Source: Rhodobacter aestuarii (GTDB lineage Bacteria > Pseudomonadota > Alphaproteobacteria > Rhodobacterales > Rhodobacteraceae). From it: DNA of 64,000 nt. Positions within the stretch are counted from its first letter, which is position 1. Each line of letters starts with the position of its first letter. A program made the translations under genes and the position numbers. Under the pieces are notes generated by a model that was not told where the DNA came from, made no database searches, and saw only the letters and a program-made list of their open reading frames with translations. Shown here piece by piece: positions 37,914 through 47,781 of this stretch. The stretch covers positions 1 through 64,000 of the forward strand of contig NZ_FTOG01000010.1 of NCBI RefSeq assembly GCF_900156655.1, given 5' to 3'.

Positions 37914-37941
37914 CCGCCCGCCTCCCTCCCGGGGCGGGCGG
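37914..37941. terminator. Terminator between transketolase and fucU-type genes
   Basis: A 9-bp perfect GC stem (CCGCCCGCC/GGCGGGCGG) is followed by TGCTCCTTTT. It lies between convergent genes and may serve both directions. Confidence 0.65.
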
Positions 37942-37956
37942 TGCTCCTTTTGGGGG

Positions 37957-38391
37957 TTATTCGGGGCGGATCACGCCCTTTTTCAAGATCAAGCAGCCAT
38001 AAAGCCGGGTCTCGCCCGTCGCGACAATGGCAAAGGCTTTTTTCGAGCGATCATAGAAATCGAACCGCTCAACCCGGCCCAGTTTCGCCTCCGGCCCTTC
38101 ATGCTTGGCCAAAATCTCACGGAAATCGGCAAAAATCGGTTGTTCGGCATCGGGGTCGCCGACCACTTCCATATGGAAGGCCGCCTCGGGCACAAAGTCA
38201 TCGAGCGGCATCACCGACAAAATCGCATCCATCACCCGCGTGGCCGTAAGCCCCGGCAGACGGATCAGTTCTTGCGCGCAGCTTTCCGCCGGAAAGTTGG
38301 CATCCACAATGACGATCTCGTCGCCGTGGCCCATCGCACGCAGCGTATAAAGCAGGTCTGCCGTCAGGATCGGGTCGATGTTCTTGAGCAT
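37957..38391 (-). CDS. fucU: RbsD/FucU-family sugar mutarotase
   Basis: The protein has 144 residues. MLKNIDPILTADLLYTLRAMGHGDEIVIVDANFPAES is the classic start of FucU, with the catalytic His in GHGDE and Asp in VDANFP. Members catalyse anomer exchange of L-fucose or ribose. It fits functionally with the fucose-isomerase-like gene on the other strand. It lies 77 bp downstream of cbbO in the same direction, so some read-through from the cbb operon is possible, but its role belongs with the sugar cluster. Confidence 0.9.
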   Translation of the reverse strand: MLKNIDPILTADLLYTLRAMGHGDEIVIVDANFPAESCAQELIRLPGLTATRVMDAILSVMPLDDFVPEAAFHMEVVGDPDAEQPIFADFREILAKHEGPEAKLGRVERFDFYDRSKKAFAIVATGETRLYGCLILKKGVIRPE

Positions 38392-38468
38392 GGTTCTTCC
38401 TCGCTTTCGGGCGCCGCAACGGGGCCGCCCAAGGCGATGAAAGACCCGTGGGAGGGCGATTGCAAGGG

Positions 38469-40796
38469 CTAGCGGGTCAGCGCTGCGTAAAGCATCGGGA
38501 GCCGCTCAGGGAGCCGTTCGACCTTTTCCAATACCTGCACATTTTGCGCCCCGAAAATGCGGCCTGCATAGGCATCTGCGCCGGGGTCGAGCGTGAGGCA
38601 AAAGGGCGTCACGCCCTCGCGTCGCGCCGCCTCGACCGCCGCGCGGGAATCGGCGCGCAAGTAATGCGGGTCGCGCACGTCAATGTCAGAAGGGGCGCCA
38701 TCGGTCAGCACCAGCATCAGCTTTCGCGCGGCTTTCACGCGGGAAAGTTCCGCCGTCGCGTGCCGGATCGCGGTGCCCATGCGGGTGGAAAGCCTGCCCT
38801 CAGCCCCCATGATCCGCGCTTTGGGCCCGGTGCCCCAAGGCGTTTCGAAATCCTTGAGCCGGGTGTAGAACACATTCTCTCGCCCATCCGACTGAAAGCC
38901 ATGGATCGCAAATCGGTCGCCCACCCGGTCGATTGCTTGCGACAGGATCAGACAGGCCGATTGGGTCAGGCTCAACACCGTTTCACCGCCCGGCGCCGGG
39001 TCATTGGTAGATTCCGAAAGATCGAGCAGCACCAAAACGGCTGTGTCGCGGGTTTTGCGGATCACCCGCATCATCACGCGTGGGTCAGGTTCGCGCCCCA
39101 TGCGGATATCGCGCACCGCGCGGACTGCGGCCTCAAGGTCGATCTCATCGCCATCTTCCAGCTTGCGGATGCGCTGCGTGCCTTGCGGGCGCATAGCCTC
39201 CATCAAATGCCTTAATCGGTCTGAGGTCTTGCGATGCGCCTCCAAAATCGCCTCCGCCGCAGCCGCGTCGCCCGCTTTGGGGCGCATCTCGCGCAGGGTC
39301 GCCCAAGCCGGGCGGGCCATTTGCAGGCGGTGGTCAAACTCTTCATAGAGCACCGGCGGCGCGAGCGCGGGCTTGCCCTCGCGCGCATTGAAACTGGTAC
39401 CGTCATCGTCAAAGAACTCGGCCGATTGCACCCAAATTTCTTGCGCATCCTCGCCTGCGGTCTCGACCTCCACCTCATTCACCATCTCGCAGACCGAGAC
39501 ATAGCGGCGCGTTTGCGCGGGGGCGGTAAGAACCTCCCAGTCGATTTCCTCAAATTCCCAAAGCACCCGGTTGTCGCAGCGATAAGGGCACGATGGCTGA
39601 TCACGATGCGCGGAATAGGGCTGGTTGCGGAGCCGATTGGCAAGCGTCAGGCCAAGCGCCCGCGTGGCCTCGGGCTCGTGCAAATCCAGCGCGCTGAACT
39701 GCGCCAGAACACAGGCGGAAAGGTCGTCTTCTGCGGTGCCCGTCAGCAGCACGCGGGCAATGCGATCAAAGACCCCGGCAATGCCGCTCGCGGTTTGGCT
39801 GTGAAACCGCGCCCAAAGCCCGCGCAGATTTGGGAAGCGGCGGATTGCCAGCGCTTCGGCGCGGGCGTCTTCAATCAACCCGATGCAGGCAAGGTCCAGC
39901 GCGCCCAGCCCTTCGGCCAAAATCGGTGCGCGTAAAACGGCCAAATGTGCCGCCAGATGCGCGACTTGCGCGCGGTAGAGATCAAGCCCCGGTTCGCCGT
40001 GCCAATCATCCAAAGCATCGGGGAGATGCAGCATATGGCTTTCGGCAAAGGGGCGCAGCCCAGCACGGGTTTCAAAATCGCCCGCCGTGGGCACAAGCAC
40101 GAAATCGCGCCCCCAAAGTGCCCGCAAATACATGCCCAAGCGCCGCTGCACATCAACCAGCAGAACGCCTTTGCGCTCGGATTGCAGCACCGATTTGGAG
40201 GCGTCCGAGCCGAGTGCGAAATAAGCCTCTAGCGCGGGGGTATCGGTGCGATGCGCCTCGATCCCCCAGTCGGCCCAGCGGCGCAGGCCGCCAAGCGTGA
40301 GCACATCGAACAGCTCGCCCAGATGGTCAAGCATCGGGCGGATCGCGCGCGGCGCGCGGGCCAGCACATGTTCCAAGAACCGTAAGTAAGCCAGAAACAG
40401 CCCCGCATCGGCGAGCCGCTTTGCCGCCAAGGGCGCGGTTTCCAAGATCCGCTCGATCACCGCGCCAGAGGTGCGGGAGGCAAAGCCAAGGCAGGCGGTG
40501 GTGGTTTCGGCCAGAACATCCTCGCCCAGATCGCGCGCCACTTGCGGCATGGCAGTGGCGTAGGCCGCAATCGGCCCCGCACCGCGCCCCATTCGGTTGA
40601 GCGCATCTATCCCGCGCAACCATGTATCAAGCCCGCGCGGTGAAAGCCGCCGCCGTGCCTCGGGCAGCATTTGATCGAGGGCCTTCGCCGCCGGGTCCGG
40701 CAGGGAGAAGGGAAGGCCTGCATGATCGGCAGGAAGGCCCTCAAAGCCCAAAGCGGGCTTTTCAGAAGAAGGTGGCAACGGCTGCATCAAGTGCAT
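38469..40796 (-). CDS. cbbO: RuBisCO activase accessory subunit CbbO
   Basis: The protein has 775 residues. It ends in a von Willebrand A domain (about 580-775) with the MIDAS motif DLSES in [12 protein letters not shown] and a later Thr/Asp pair ([10 protein letters not shown]). CbbO acts as the adaptor that binds RuBisCO while the CbbQ hexamer pulls inhibitory sugar phosphates from the active site. The gene overlaps cbbQ by 35 bp, supporting translational coupling. A second Met three codons in is an equal start candidate. Confidence 0.93.
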   Translation of the reverse strand: MHLMQPLPPSSEKPALGFEGLPADHAGLPFSLPDPAAKALDQMLPEARRRLSPRGLDTWLRGIDALNRMGRGAGPIAAYATAMPQVARDLGEDVLAETTTACLGFASRTSGAVIERILETAPLAAKRLADAGLFLAYLRFLEHVLARAPRAIRPMLDHLGELFDVLTLGGLRRWADWGIEAHRTDTPALEAYFALGSDASKSVLQSERKGVLLVDVQRRLGMYLRALWGRDFVLVPTAGDFETRAGLRPFAESHMLHLPDALDDWHGEPGLDLYRAQVAHLAAHLAVLRAPILAEGLGALDLACIGLIEDARAEALAIRRFPNLRGLWARFHSQTASGIAGVFDRIARVLLTGTAEDDLSACVLAQFSALDLHEPEATRALGLTLANRLRNQPYSAHRDQPSCPYRCDNRVLWEFEEIDWEVLTAPAQTRRYVSVCEMVNEVEVETAGEDAQEIWVQSAEFFDDDGTSFNAREGKPALAPPVLYEEFDHRLQMARPAWATLREMRPKAGDAAAAEAILEAHRKTSDRLRHLMEAMRPQGTQRIRKLEDGDEIDLEAAVRAVRDIRMGREPDPRVMMRVIRKTRDTAVLVLLDLSESTNDPAPGGETVLSLTQSACLILSQAIDRVGDRFAIHGFQSDGRENVFYTRLKDFETPWGTGPKARIMGAEGRLSTRMGTAIRHATAELSRVKAARKLMLVLTDGAPSDIDVRDPHYLRADSRAAVEAARREGVTPFCLTLDPGADAYAGRIFGAQNVQVLEKVERLPERLPMLYAALTR

Positions 40797-41565
40797 CGCG
40801 CATATCCATATCGTCGGTGATCGGGCGGGTGATTGCCATCGTGCAGGCGGCCACCGGGGCCACGCCTTGGGCGATCAATTGCCCCGCATGCACGAGCATC
40901 CGGGTCGAGACGCCCTCATCCAGCCCGTGGCCTTTGAGGTTGCGCGCGCGGGCCCCGATCTCGACCAGTTTCTGGGCGGTGTCTTCACTCACCCCCGCCT
41001 CATGGGCGACAATCTCCACCTCTGCCGCAGCTTCGGGCCATGCAAAGTCGAGCGCACCAAAGCGTTGCTTGGTGGATTGCTTGAGGTCTTTCATCAGCGA
41101 TTGGTAGCCGGGGTTATAGCTGATCACGAGATGAAAATCTGGATGCGCTTTGAGCAATTCGCCCTTCTTTTCAAGCGGCAGCACGCGGCGGCCATCGGTG
41201 AGGGGGTGGATCGCAACGGTCGTGTCTTGCCGGGCCTCGACCACCTCATCAAGATAGCAAATCGCACCATGTCGCGCAGCAAAGGCGAGCGGGCCATCTT
41301 GCCAGCGGGTGCCATTGGCATCGAGCAAGAACCGCCCGACAAGGTCCGAGGCGGTCATGTCTTCGTTGCACGCCACGGTGACAAGCGGCTTGCCCAAGCG
41401 CCATGCCATATGTTCGACAAAGCGGGTTTTGCCGCAGCCAGTAGGGCCTTTAAGCATCACCGGCATCCGCGCAGCGTACGCGGCCTGAAACAGCGCAACC
41501 TCATCTGCGACCGGGCGATACCACGGCTCTGCCGCAACCAGATGGTCTTCGATCATATCCTTCAT
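40762..41565 (-). CDS. cbbQ: RuBisCO activase AAA+ subunit CbbQ
   Basis: The protein has 267 residues of the MoxR-type AAA+ class: Walker [11 protein letters not shown] near residues 40-49, Walker [12 protein letters not shown], the sensor region [11 protein letters not shown] and the C-terminal lid with [22 protein letters not shown]. It forms ring hexamers that remodel RuBisCO with CbbO. It lies 57 bp after cbbS behind a small hairpin, which would lower expression relative to the RuBisCO subunits. Confidence 0.96.
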   Translation of the reverse strand: MKDMIEDHLVAAEPWYRPVADEVALFQAAYAARMPVMLKGPTGCGKTRFVEHMAWRLGKPLVTVACNEDMTASDLVGRFLLDANGTRWQDGPLAFAARHGAICYLDEVVEARQDTTVAIHPLTDGRRVLPLEKKGELLKAHPDFHLVISYNPGYQSLMKDLKQSTKQRFGALDFAWPEAAAEVEIVAHEAGVSEDTAQKLVEIGARARNLKGHGLDEGVSTRMLVHAGQLIAQGVAPVAACTMAITRPITDDMDMRDALDAAVATFF

Positions 41566-41587
41566 CGCATCCTCCCCAGAAATGCGA

Positions 41588-41605
41588 CCCGCCGGGGCAG
41601 GCGGG
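41588..41605. terminator. Small hairpin between cbbS and cbbQ
   Basis: A 6-bp GC stem (CCCGCC/GGCGGG) with a 6-base loop lies in the cbbS-cbbQ gap. There is no T-run, so it probably acts as an attenuator or mRNA stabiliser. Confidence 0.4.
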
Positions 41606-41622
41606 CCGCGAGGTGCCGGGCG

Positions 41623-41979
41623 TCACACGGCGGCGCCGCGATAGACGACCATATTGGCACCTTGGCTTTGGGTGAAATTGTCATAGCCGATCAACCGGAC
41701 ATGATGGCCGGGGTTGGCATCGTGGCAGGCTTTCAACTCTGCCAAGATCGCATCAACATCGCTTTCGCCAAACATCGGCAGCTTCCACATATACCAGTAG
41801 GTGGCGCCCGCAAATTCGGGCTCGGTATGCTCAATCGCCGGGTTCCAGCCGTGTTTTACAATCCACTCCACCTGCTTGCGAATTTCGCCGTCATCCATCG
41901 GCGGCAGGTAGGAAAAGGTGCCCATCTTGCGGCTTTCGGGCGTGGAAAGGCGGGAGGGATAGTCTTGAACGGTGCTCAT
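41623..41979 (-). CDS. cbbS: RuBisCO small subunit (form IA)
   Basis: The protein has 118 residues. Features are the family's N-terminal [38 protein letters not shown], then [14 protein letters not shown] and the C-terminal [21 protein letters not shown]. The length and absence of a long betaA-betaB loop insertion fit form IA/IB small subunits rather than red-type form IC/ID with its C-terminal hairpin. It follows cbbL by 33 bp. Confidence 0.97.
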   Translation of the reverse strand: MSTVQDYPSRLSTPESRKMGTFSYLPPMDDGEIRKQVEWIVKHGWNPAIEHTEPEFAGATYWYMWKLPMFGESDVDAILAELKACHDANPGHHVRLIGYDNFTQSQGANMVVYRGAAV

Positions 41980-42012
41980 TTCGGGGTGTCCTTTTTGAGG
42001 AAGGGGGAGCGA

Positions 42013-43443
42013 TCAGCGGTGCTGCACGTCGAGCTTGTCGACGGTGTCGAACTCGAACTTGATCTCTTTCCACGTCTCCATTGCCACTTTCAGTTCGGGG
42101 CTGTGCTGGGCGGCTTTGGTCAGAATGTCTTTGCCTTCCTTCTCAAGTTGACGCCCCTCGTTACGCGCCTGCACGCAGGCCTCCAGCGCCACGCGGTTTG
42201 CCGCCGCGCCTGCCGCATTGCCCCAAGGGTGGCCGAGCGTGCCGCCCCCGAATTGCAAGACCGAGTCATTGCCAAAGATCGAAACCAGCGCGGGCATGTG
42301 CCAGACATGGATGCCCCCCGAGGCGACCGGGAAGACGCCGGGCATCGAGCCCCAATCTTGATCGAAGAAAATCCCCCGTTCGCGGTCTTCCGCCACGAAG
42401 CGGTCGCGCAGAAGGTCGATCCAACCGAGCGTGGCAGCACGGTCGCCCTCAAGCTTGCCGACCACGGTGCCCGAGTGTAGGTGATCGCCGCCCAAAAGGC
42501 GGAGCAGTTTCGCCAGCACCCGGAAATTGATGCCGTGGTTCGGGTTGCGGTCAATCACGGCATGCATGGCGCGGTGGACGTGCAACAGCATCCCGTTTTC
42601 GCGGCACCATTTGGACAGCGAATTATGCGCGGCCCAGCCAAGCGTGATGTAATCCGACATGATGATCGGCGTGCCAAGTTCCTTGGCAAATTCGGCGCGC
42701 TTGAACATATCTTCCACCGTCGGCGCGGTGACATTCATGTAATGGCCCTTGCGCTCGCCGGTCTCGGCTTCGGATTTGGTGATCGCTTCTTGGCAAAACA
42801 GGAACCGATCACGCCAGCGCATGAAGGGTTGCGAATTGACGTTCTCGTCGTCTTTCGTGAAGTCGAGCCCGCCGCGCAGGCATTCATAAACGGCGCGGCC
42901 ATAGTTCTTGGCGGAGAGGCCAAGCTTGGGTTTGATCGTGCAGCCCAAAAGCGGGCGGCCATATTTGTCCATCTTGTCGCGTTCAACCTGAATGCCATGC
43001 GGCGGGCCGAAACAGGTTTTCACGAACCAGATCGGGAAGCGCACATCTTCCAGCCGCAGCGAGCGCACCGCTTTGAACCCAAAGACATTGCCCACAAGCG
43101 AGGTGAAGACGTTGACGACCGAGCCTTCCTCGAACAGGTCTGCCGGGTAGGCGATGAAGGCGTAAAAGGCTTCGTCATGGCCGGGCACGTCTTCCACCCG
43201 ATAGGCGCGGCCTTTGTAATGATCGAGATCGGTCAGAAGGTCGGTCCAGACCGTGGTCCAAGTCCCGGTGGAGCTTTCCGCGGCGACGGCTGCTGCGGCC
43301 TCTTCACGGCTCACGCCCGCTTGCGGGATCACTTTGAACACCGCCAGAACGTCGGTGTCTTTCACCGTGTAATTCGGCTCCCAATAGGTGGCGCGGTAGT
43401 CTTTTACCCCGGCGTCATAGGTCTTTCTGGGCTGGGCATTCAT
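42013..43443 (-). CDS. cbbL: RuBisCO large subunit (form IA)
   Basis: The protein has 476 residues. Active-site elements are all present: TIKPKLG with Lys171, [24 protein letters not shown] with Lys197 for carbamylation, HVHRAMHAV, and loop 6 [11 protein letters not shown] with the mobile Lys. The N-terminal [15 protein letters not shown] and the CbbQ/CbbO partners indicate green-type form IA. With cbbS it makes the L8S8 enzyme that carboxylates ribulose-1,5-bisphosphate. No other Calvin-cycle gene (prk, fbp) is in the window. The carboxysome genes are absent, so it is a free cytosolic enzyme as far as can be seen. Confidence 0.98.
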   Translation of the reverse strand: MNAQPRKTYDAGVKDYRATYWEPNYTVKDTDVLAVFKVIPQAGVSREEAAAAVAAESSTGTWTTVWTDLLTDLDHYKGRAYRVEDVPGHDEAFYAFIAYPADLFEEGSVVNVFTSLVGNVFGFKAVRSLRLEDVRFPIWFVKTCFGPPHGIQVERDKMDKYGRPLLGCTIKPKLGLSAKNYGRAVYECLRGGLDFTKDDENVNSQPFMRWRDRFLFCQEAITKSEAETGERKGHYMNVTAPTVEDMFKRAEFAKELGTPIIMSDYITLGWAAHNSLSKWCRENGMLLHVHRAMHAVIDRNPNHGINFRVLAKLLRLLGGDHLHSGTVVGKLEGDRAATLGWIDLLRDRFVAEDRERGIFFDQDWGSMPGVFPVASGGIHVWHMPALVSIFGNDSVLQFGGGTLGHPWGNAAGAAANRVALEACVQARNEGRQLEKEGKDILTKAAQHSPELKVAMETWKEIKFEFDTVDKLDVQHR

Positions 43444-43508
43444 TGGCGGGTCTCCTCCCCATGCGTTGGCTTGGGAGGAAGCTAGCGGCTTGCGAGACTA
43501 GGTAAAAA

Positions 43509-43548
43509 TGAATAGTTTTTAGGTATAGACTTTAGAAAAGGCTATTCA
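43509..43548. promoter_or_regulatory. CbbR binding region with perfect inverted repeat
   Basis: TGAATAG (43509-43515) and CTATTCA (43542-43548) are perfect inverted copies between the divergent cbbL and cbbR genes. The second arm includes the A of the cbbR ATG. Between them lies TTTTAGGTATAGACTTTAGAA, with LysR-type TNA elements. It fits control of cbbL and autoregulation of cbbR. Confidence 0.65.
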
Positions 43549-44438
43549 TGCGAGCGAGTTTACGGCAATTGCAGATCTTTGCGGCGGTGGCGCGGGAGCT
43601 TTCCTACACCCGCGCGGCGGAGGCTTTGCACCTGACCCAGCCCGCCGTTTTCACCCAAGTGCGCACGCTGGAAGAGCAAATCGGCGCGGCGCTGATCGAG
43701 CGGATCGGCAAGCGGCTTTACCTTACGCAGGCGGGGGAGGTGGTGCTGGCTTCCGCGCGCGAGATTTTGGGAGAGATCGACCGGATGGAGGCCCGCTTGG
43801 CCGAGGTGCAAGGGCTTTCCTCCGGCTCCTTGCGGCTCGCGGCTGTCTCCACTGCGCAATATGATGCGCCCACGCTTTTGGGCATCTTTTGCAAAAACCA
43901 TCCGGGGATTGAGGTTGCGCTGAAGGTCGGCAACCGGGGCGAATTGCTCGCGCGCTTCGCCGCGAATGAAGACGATCTTTACATCCTTGGCACCCCGCCC
44001 GAGGAGGTGGAGGCAGAGCATTTCGCCTTCGCGCAAAACCCGTTGGTGCTGCTGGCGCCGCCCGATCACCCGCTGGCAACAGCGCGTGCCATCGCGCCCG
44101 AGATGCTCGCCGAAGCCCCTTTTGTGATGCGTGAAAAGGGATCGGGCACGCGGATCGCGACCGAACGCTTCTTTGCCGCGCAGGGGCTTTCGCCGAAAGT
44201 GCGATTGGAACTTGGCGCCAATGCCGCGATCCGGCAGGCGGTGCGGGCGGGGCTCGGCATCGCGGTTTTGTCCCGCGCGACGGTGGAGGTAGAACTGGAA
44301 CTTGGGCGGCTCGTGGCGCTCGATGTTATTGGTTTTCCACTCAAACGTGCATGGCATGTGGCATGGCCGCGGGGCAAACGGCTTTCCCCGGCGGCGCAGG
44401 CCTTTTTGGATCAGCTCCGCGCCACAGCAGGGGCCTAA
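43548..44438 (+). CDS. cbbR: LysR-type regulator CbbR
   Basis: The protein has 296 residues. The N-terminal LysR helix-turn-helix is LRQLQIFAAVARELSYTRAAEALHLTQPAVFTQVRTLEEQIGAALIERIGKR. The effector domain (about 90-290) holds SLRLAAVSTAQYDAPTLLGIF and VMREKGSGTRIATERFF. CbbR activates the Calvin operon when signals such as RuBP or NADPH indicate need. The divergent placement beside cbbL makes the call firm. The ATG overlaps the inverted repeat, and I see no ribosome site, so translation may start leaderless or weakly. Confidence 0.95.
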   Translation: MRASLRQLQIFAAVARELSYTRAAEALHLTQPAVFTQVRTLEEQIGAALIERIGKRLYLTQAGEVVLASAREILGEIDRMEARLAEVQGLSSGSLRLAAVSTAQYDAPTLLGIFCKNHPGIEVALKVGNRGELLARFAANEDDLYILGTPPEEVEAEHFAFAQNPLVLLAPPDHPLATARAIAPEMLAEAPFVMREKGSGTRIATERFFAAQGLSPKVRLELGANAAIRQAVRAGLGIAVLSRATVEVELELGRLVALDVIGFPLKRAWHVAWPRGKRLSPAAQAFLDQLRATAGA

Positions 44439-44543
44439 TCCGCCGCAACCTTTGGTTGACAGTTTTGTCTTGTCACATGCTGCTTTCTGAATAACACTTG
44501 ACCTGCGGGAGGGGAGCCCGCTTAGGGAGGGAGGCCATCAGTT

Positions 44544-45683
44544 ATGACGGCCCATTTTATCACCGCTGCCTGTTTTCGGCAGACGGGCTATTCTGGTAAC
44601 CATCCGCTGGCCATTCCGCGCGTTGGAACGGTGGAGCGACTTTGCGAGGCGCTGGGCTGGTTTGGGCGCGGCCATGCGCCGCTTGAATGCTTGCCCGCCA
44701 GCCGGGCCGAGATTGCCCGGTTCCATCAACCCGATTATCTAGACGCGATCCAGCGGTCCGAGGCGGCTGGCCATGCCAGCAGCGAAGATCGCGCGCGCTA
44801 TCACATTGGCACTTTGGAAAACCCCGTTTTCGAGGGGCTTTGGCATCGTGCGGCGGTGTCTGTGGGGGGCGCGATGCTGGCGGCACGGCTTGCGCATCAA
44901 GGCGCGGTGGCCTTTCATCCCGGCGGCGGCACGCATCATGGGCTGCGCGGACGCGCGAGCGGCTTTTGCTTCCTCAATGATCCGGTTTTTGCAATCTTGA
45001 CGCTTCTCGATCTTGGTCGTTCGCGCGTCCTTTATGTCGATTTTGATGCCCACCATGGCGATGGCGTGGAACTGGCCTTTGCCAAAGATCCGCGCGTGAT
45101 GACGCTTTCCCTGCATGAGGCGGGTCGCTGGCCCTTTACCGGCGGGGCCGAAGATCAGGGGGAAACGCTTCGCAATTTGCCGCTTCCGCCGCGGCTCAAT
45201 GACACCGAATTCGACTGTGTTTTGGAAAAGGCTGTGCTGCCTGCCGCGCGCGACTTTGCTCCCGATGCGGTGGTGGTGACGGTGGGGGCGGATGCGCTTT
45301 TGGGTGACCCGCTTTCGTCGCTTGCTATTACCAACACCCGGCTTTGGGCCGCGACCGATGCAGTTTGTGCCTTGGCTTCGGCGCGGGTGGTTTTGGGCGG
45401 GGGGGGCTATAACCCTTGGACGCTGGGGCGCGCTTGGGCAGGGCTTTGGGCACGGCTTTCGGGGCAAGACATTCCTGCGCAACTGCCCAAAGCGGCGCGC
45501 AGCGTTTTAGAAAGTCTCGATTGCGATTTGGTCGAGCCTGAAGACCGCGCAGCGGTTTGGTTTGAACGCATCGCCGACCCGGAAAACCCCGGCCCGATCC
45601 GGCCGGAGGTCGAGGCGCTTGTTGCCGCCACCTGCGGCTTTTCCGCGACGATAGGAAGGAGGCTTCCATGCGTGACTGGATAG
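44544..45683 (+). CDS. Histone-deacetylase-family deacylase in the lipoate operon
   Basis: The protein has 379 residues. It has an intact HDAC-fold active site: His131-His132 in GGGTHHGLRGRASGFCFLND, the zinc ligands Asp168 and His170 in YVDFDAHHGDGVE, the third Asp in GADALLGDP, and the catalytic Tyr in LGGGGYNPWTLG. Bacterial members (AcuC, acetylpolyamine amidohydrolases) remove acyl groups from lysines or amines. It overlaps lipS1 by 16 bp, so it is translationally tied to lipoate assembly. A role as deacylase acting on a lipoylated or octanoylated lysine is attractive but is inference. An ordinary AcuC-like role is the alternative. Confidence 0.88.
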   Translation: MTAHFITAACFRQTGYSGNHPLAIPRVGTVERLCEALGWFGRGHAPLECLPASRAEIARFHQPDYLDAIQRSEAAGHASSEDRARYHIGTLENPVFEGLWHRAAVSVGGAMLAARLAHQGAVAFHPGGGTHHGLRGRASGFCFLNDPVFAILTLLDLGRSRVLYVDFDAHHGDGVELAFAKDPRVMTLSLHEAGRWPFTGGAEDQGETLRNLPLPPRLNDTEFDCVLEKAVLPAARDFAPDAVVVTVGADALLGDPLSSLAITNTRLWAATDAVCALASARVVLGGGGYNPWTLGRAWAGLWARLSGQDIPAQLPKAARSVLESLDCDLVEPEDRAAVWFERIADPENPGPIRPEVEALVAATCGFSATIGRRLPCVTG

Positions 45684-46702
45684 AGCGTTTGGGCGATATT
45701 GAGCCGCTGGAAGATGCGGTATTCGACGCTGGTTTGGTGGCCGAAATGCAGGCGCATGCCGCGCGCACACGCGCCCGACCCGTGCGCTTTTCCACGCCCA
45801 CATTCAAGGAATATGACAGCCAAGAGATCAAAGGCTGTGGCAAGAACGCTTTCCCGGCCTTTTCGATCACGGGCGGCGCCTGCGCGCTTGATTGCGATCA
45901 CTGTAAGGCGAAGATCCTTGAACCAATGATCCCGGCCACAAAGCCCGAGGAATTGGATCGCAAAGTCCGCGATCTGGTGATGTTGCAAGGTTTGCAGGGG
46001 TTTTTGCTCTCCGGCGGTTCGAACCGGCGCAATGAAATTCGCTATGATAAATTCTATCCGGTGATCGAGGGGCTGAAACGCGATTTCCCTGAGATGCGGA
46101 TCGCCATCCATACCGCGCTGACCGATGTGGCGGGCGCCAAAAGGATGGAGGCGGCGGGCGTCGATACGGCGATGATGGATGTGATCGGCGCGCAAGAAAC
46201 GATTGAGCAGGTCTATCATCTTCAGCGCCCGGTGGAGGATTTTGAGGCAACGCTTGCCGCGCTCAGCGCCACGAAAATGGAAATCTCGCCCCATATCGTG
46301 ATTGGGCTGCATTACGGGCAACTTTTGGGCGAAGAGCGCGCGCTGGAGATGGTTGCGCGCTATCCAACGAAGGCGCTTGTTTTGGTGGTGGTGATGCCGT
46401 TTTACGCAACGCCCGGCACCTTCGCCACCGTTCCCGCCGATGATGTGGGGCGCATCTTTTTGCGCGCGCGGCAGGTGCTGCCGGATCGCGATGTGCTTTT
46501 GGGCTGCGCGCGCCCTGCGGGGATGCATAAGCGTATCACCGATGCCTATGCGGTGATGGCGGGGCTGGATGGCATTGCCTTCCCGGCGGAGGGTGCGGTG
46601 GCGGTGGCCGATATGATTGGGCGACCTTGGGAGCAAGCCCATGCTTGCTGTTCGATCAAGCTCGGGCAGGGGGAAAGTCTGCGTGCGGGGTGCGCGGCAT
46701 GA
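45668..46702 (+). CDS. lipS1: Radical SAM lipoyl synthase component LipS1
   Basis: The protein has 344 residues. A radical SAM cluster motif, Cys72-x3-Cys76-x2-Cys79 (CALDCDHC), is followed by the partial barrel (GFLLSGGSNRRNEIRYDKFYPVIEGLKRDFPEM, AIHTALTDVAGAKRMEAAGVDTAMMDVIGAQETIEQVYHL). The C-terminus has an extra Cys pair (ACCSIKLGQGESLRAGC). LipS1 and LipS2 together insert the two sulfurs into octanoyl groups, replacing LipA. The order lipS1-lipT-lipS2-sLpl beside sHdr genes supports the name; swapping of the two LipS labels cannot be fully excluded. It overlaps lipT by four bases. Confidence 0.85.
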   Translation: MRDWIERLGDIEPLEDAVFDAGLVAEMQAHAARTRARPVRFSTPTFKEYDSQEIKGCGKNAFPAFSITGGACALDCDHCKAKILEPMIPATKPEELDRKVRDLVMLQGLQGFLLSGGSNRRNEIRYDKFYPVIEGLKRDFPEMRIAIHTALTDVAGAKRMEAAGVDTAMMDVIGAQETIEQVYHLQRPVEDFEATLAALSATKMEISPHIVIGLHYGQLLGEERALEMVARYPTKALVLVVVMPFYATPGTFATVPADDVGRIFLRARQVLPDRDVLLGCARPAGMHKRITDAYAVMAGLDGIAFPAEGAVAVADMIGRPWEQAHACCSIKLGQGESLRAGCAA

Positions 46703-47781
46703 GTGTGGATGTGCTGATTGTCGGGCTTGGCCCGGCGGGGGCATCTGCCGCAGCGGCGGCGGCACAGGCGGGGGCGCGGGTGCTGGCGGTAGATAAACGC
46801 GCCACACCGGGCCAGCCCGTGCAATGCGCTGAATTCGTGCCTGCGGCGCTCGCTTTGGAAACCCCCGCCGTGCGCGCTGCTGCGGTGCAAGAAATCGCCG
46901 CGATGGAGACGTATTTGACCGATGACCCGCTGCGCAGCGCGGGCTTTTCGGGCGTGATGATCGACCGCGCGCGCTTTGATGCGGCTCTGGTCGCGCAAGC
47001 CCTTAAGGCGGGCGCGGAACTTGTCTCTGGCTGTGCGCTTGTGGCGTTTACGGAGGATGGCGCTGCGCTTTTGGCCGATGGGCGCCGTTTTACTCCCCGT
47101 GTGGTGATCGGTGCCGATGGTCCGCGCTCAGCCGTCGGGCGGGCCGTTGGGTTGGTGAACCGCGATTTGTGCGAGGCGCGGCAAATCACCGTACCGCTGC
47201 GGGTCGCCCATGATGCGACCGATATTTTCCTCGCGCCCGAGATTGTCGGCGGCTATGGCTGGCTTTTTCCGCGCGGAGATGAGGCGAACCTTGGTCTTGG
47301 CGTGGCAGCACAGGCGCGCGGGAGCCTTAAGCCCCTGCTTGAGCAACTCCATCAAGAACTGATCGCCGAAGGTCGTGTGGGCACTCAGGCGCGCCGCTTG
47401 ATCGGGGGCACAATACCCGTGGGGGGCTTGGTTGGCCCGGTTGCGCGGCGTGGTGCGGCAACTGTTTTGCTGGCGGGCGATGCGGCGGGTCTGACCCATC
47501 CGATTACCGGCGCGGGGATCGCAACAGCGGTTCTTTCGGGCCGGATGGCGGGCGAGGCTGCTGCGCAAATGGCCGCCGGGAAGGCTGCGGCAGAGACGGA
47601 TTATGCTGAGGAAATCGAAGATCTGTTTGGCCCCTCGCTTACACTTGCGGTGCGCCGCCGCGCCGAATTGATGGCGCATTACGCGGCGGGCCGCCGCCCC
47701 GATGTGGCTGCTTTGCGCCGCGCGTGGATTGCTTGGCCCGAATACCGCACAGACCCCACCCGCGTGGAGGAGCTCGCATGA
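46699..47781 (+). CDS. lipT: FAD-dependent oxidoreductase LipT (geranylgeranyl-reductase-like)
   Basis: The protein has 360 residues. It has an N-terminal FAD motif VDVLIVGLGPAGASAAAAAAQAGARVLAVDKR, the middle VVIGADGPRSAVGRA, and the late GDAAGLTHPITGAGIATAVLSGRMAG typical of geranylgeranyl-reductase-like flavoproteins. In lipoate operons of sHdr organisms such a protein (LipT) is thought to supply electrons to the LipS enzymes. Start and stop both overlap neighbours by four bases (ATGA), so expression is coupled. An unrelated lipid or quinone reductase role would not explain this context. Confidence 0.87.
   Translation: MSVDVLIVGLGPAGASAAAAAAQAGARVLAVDKRATPGQPVQCAEFVPAALALETPAVRAAAVQEIAAMETYLTDDPLRSAGFSGVMIDRARFDAALVAQALKAGAELVSGCALVAFTEDGAALLADGRRFTPRVVIGADGPRSAVGRAVGLVNRDLCEARQITVPLRVAHDATDIFLAPEIVGGYGWLFPRGDEANLGLGVAAQARGSLKPLLEQLHQELIAEGRVGTQARRLIGGTIPVGGLVGPVARRGAATVLLAGDAAGLTHPITGAGIATAVLSGRMAGEAAAQMAAGKAAAETDYAEEIEDLFGPSLTLAVRRRAELMAHYAAGRRPDVAALRRAWIAWPEYRTDPTRVEELA

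Noticed and set aside
37838-37956. GC-rich stretch with a C-run as a possible small RNA
   Set aside because: The only clear structure is a terminator hairpin between convergent genes; no promoter-like sequence was seen.
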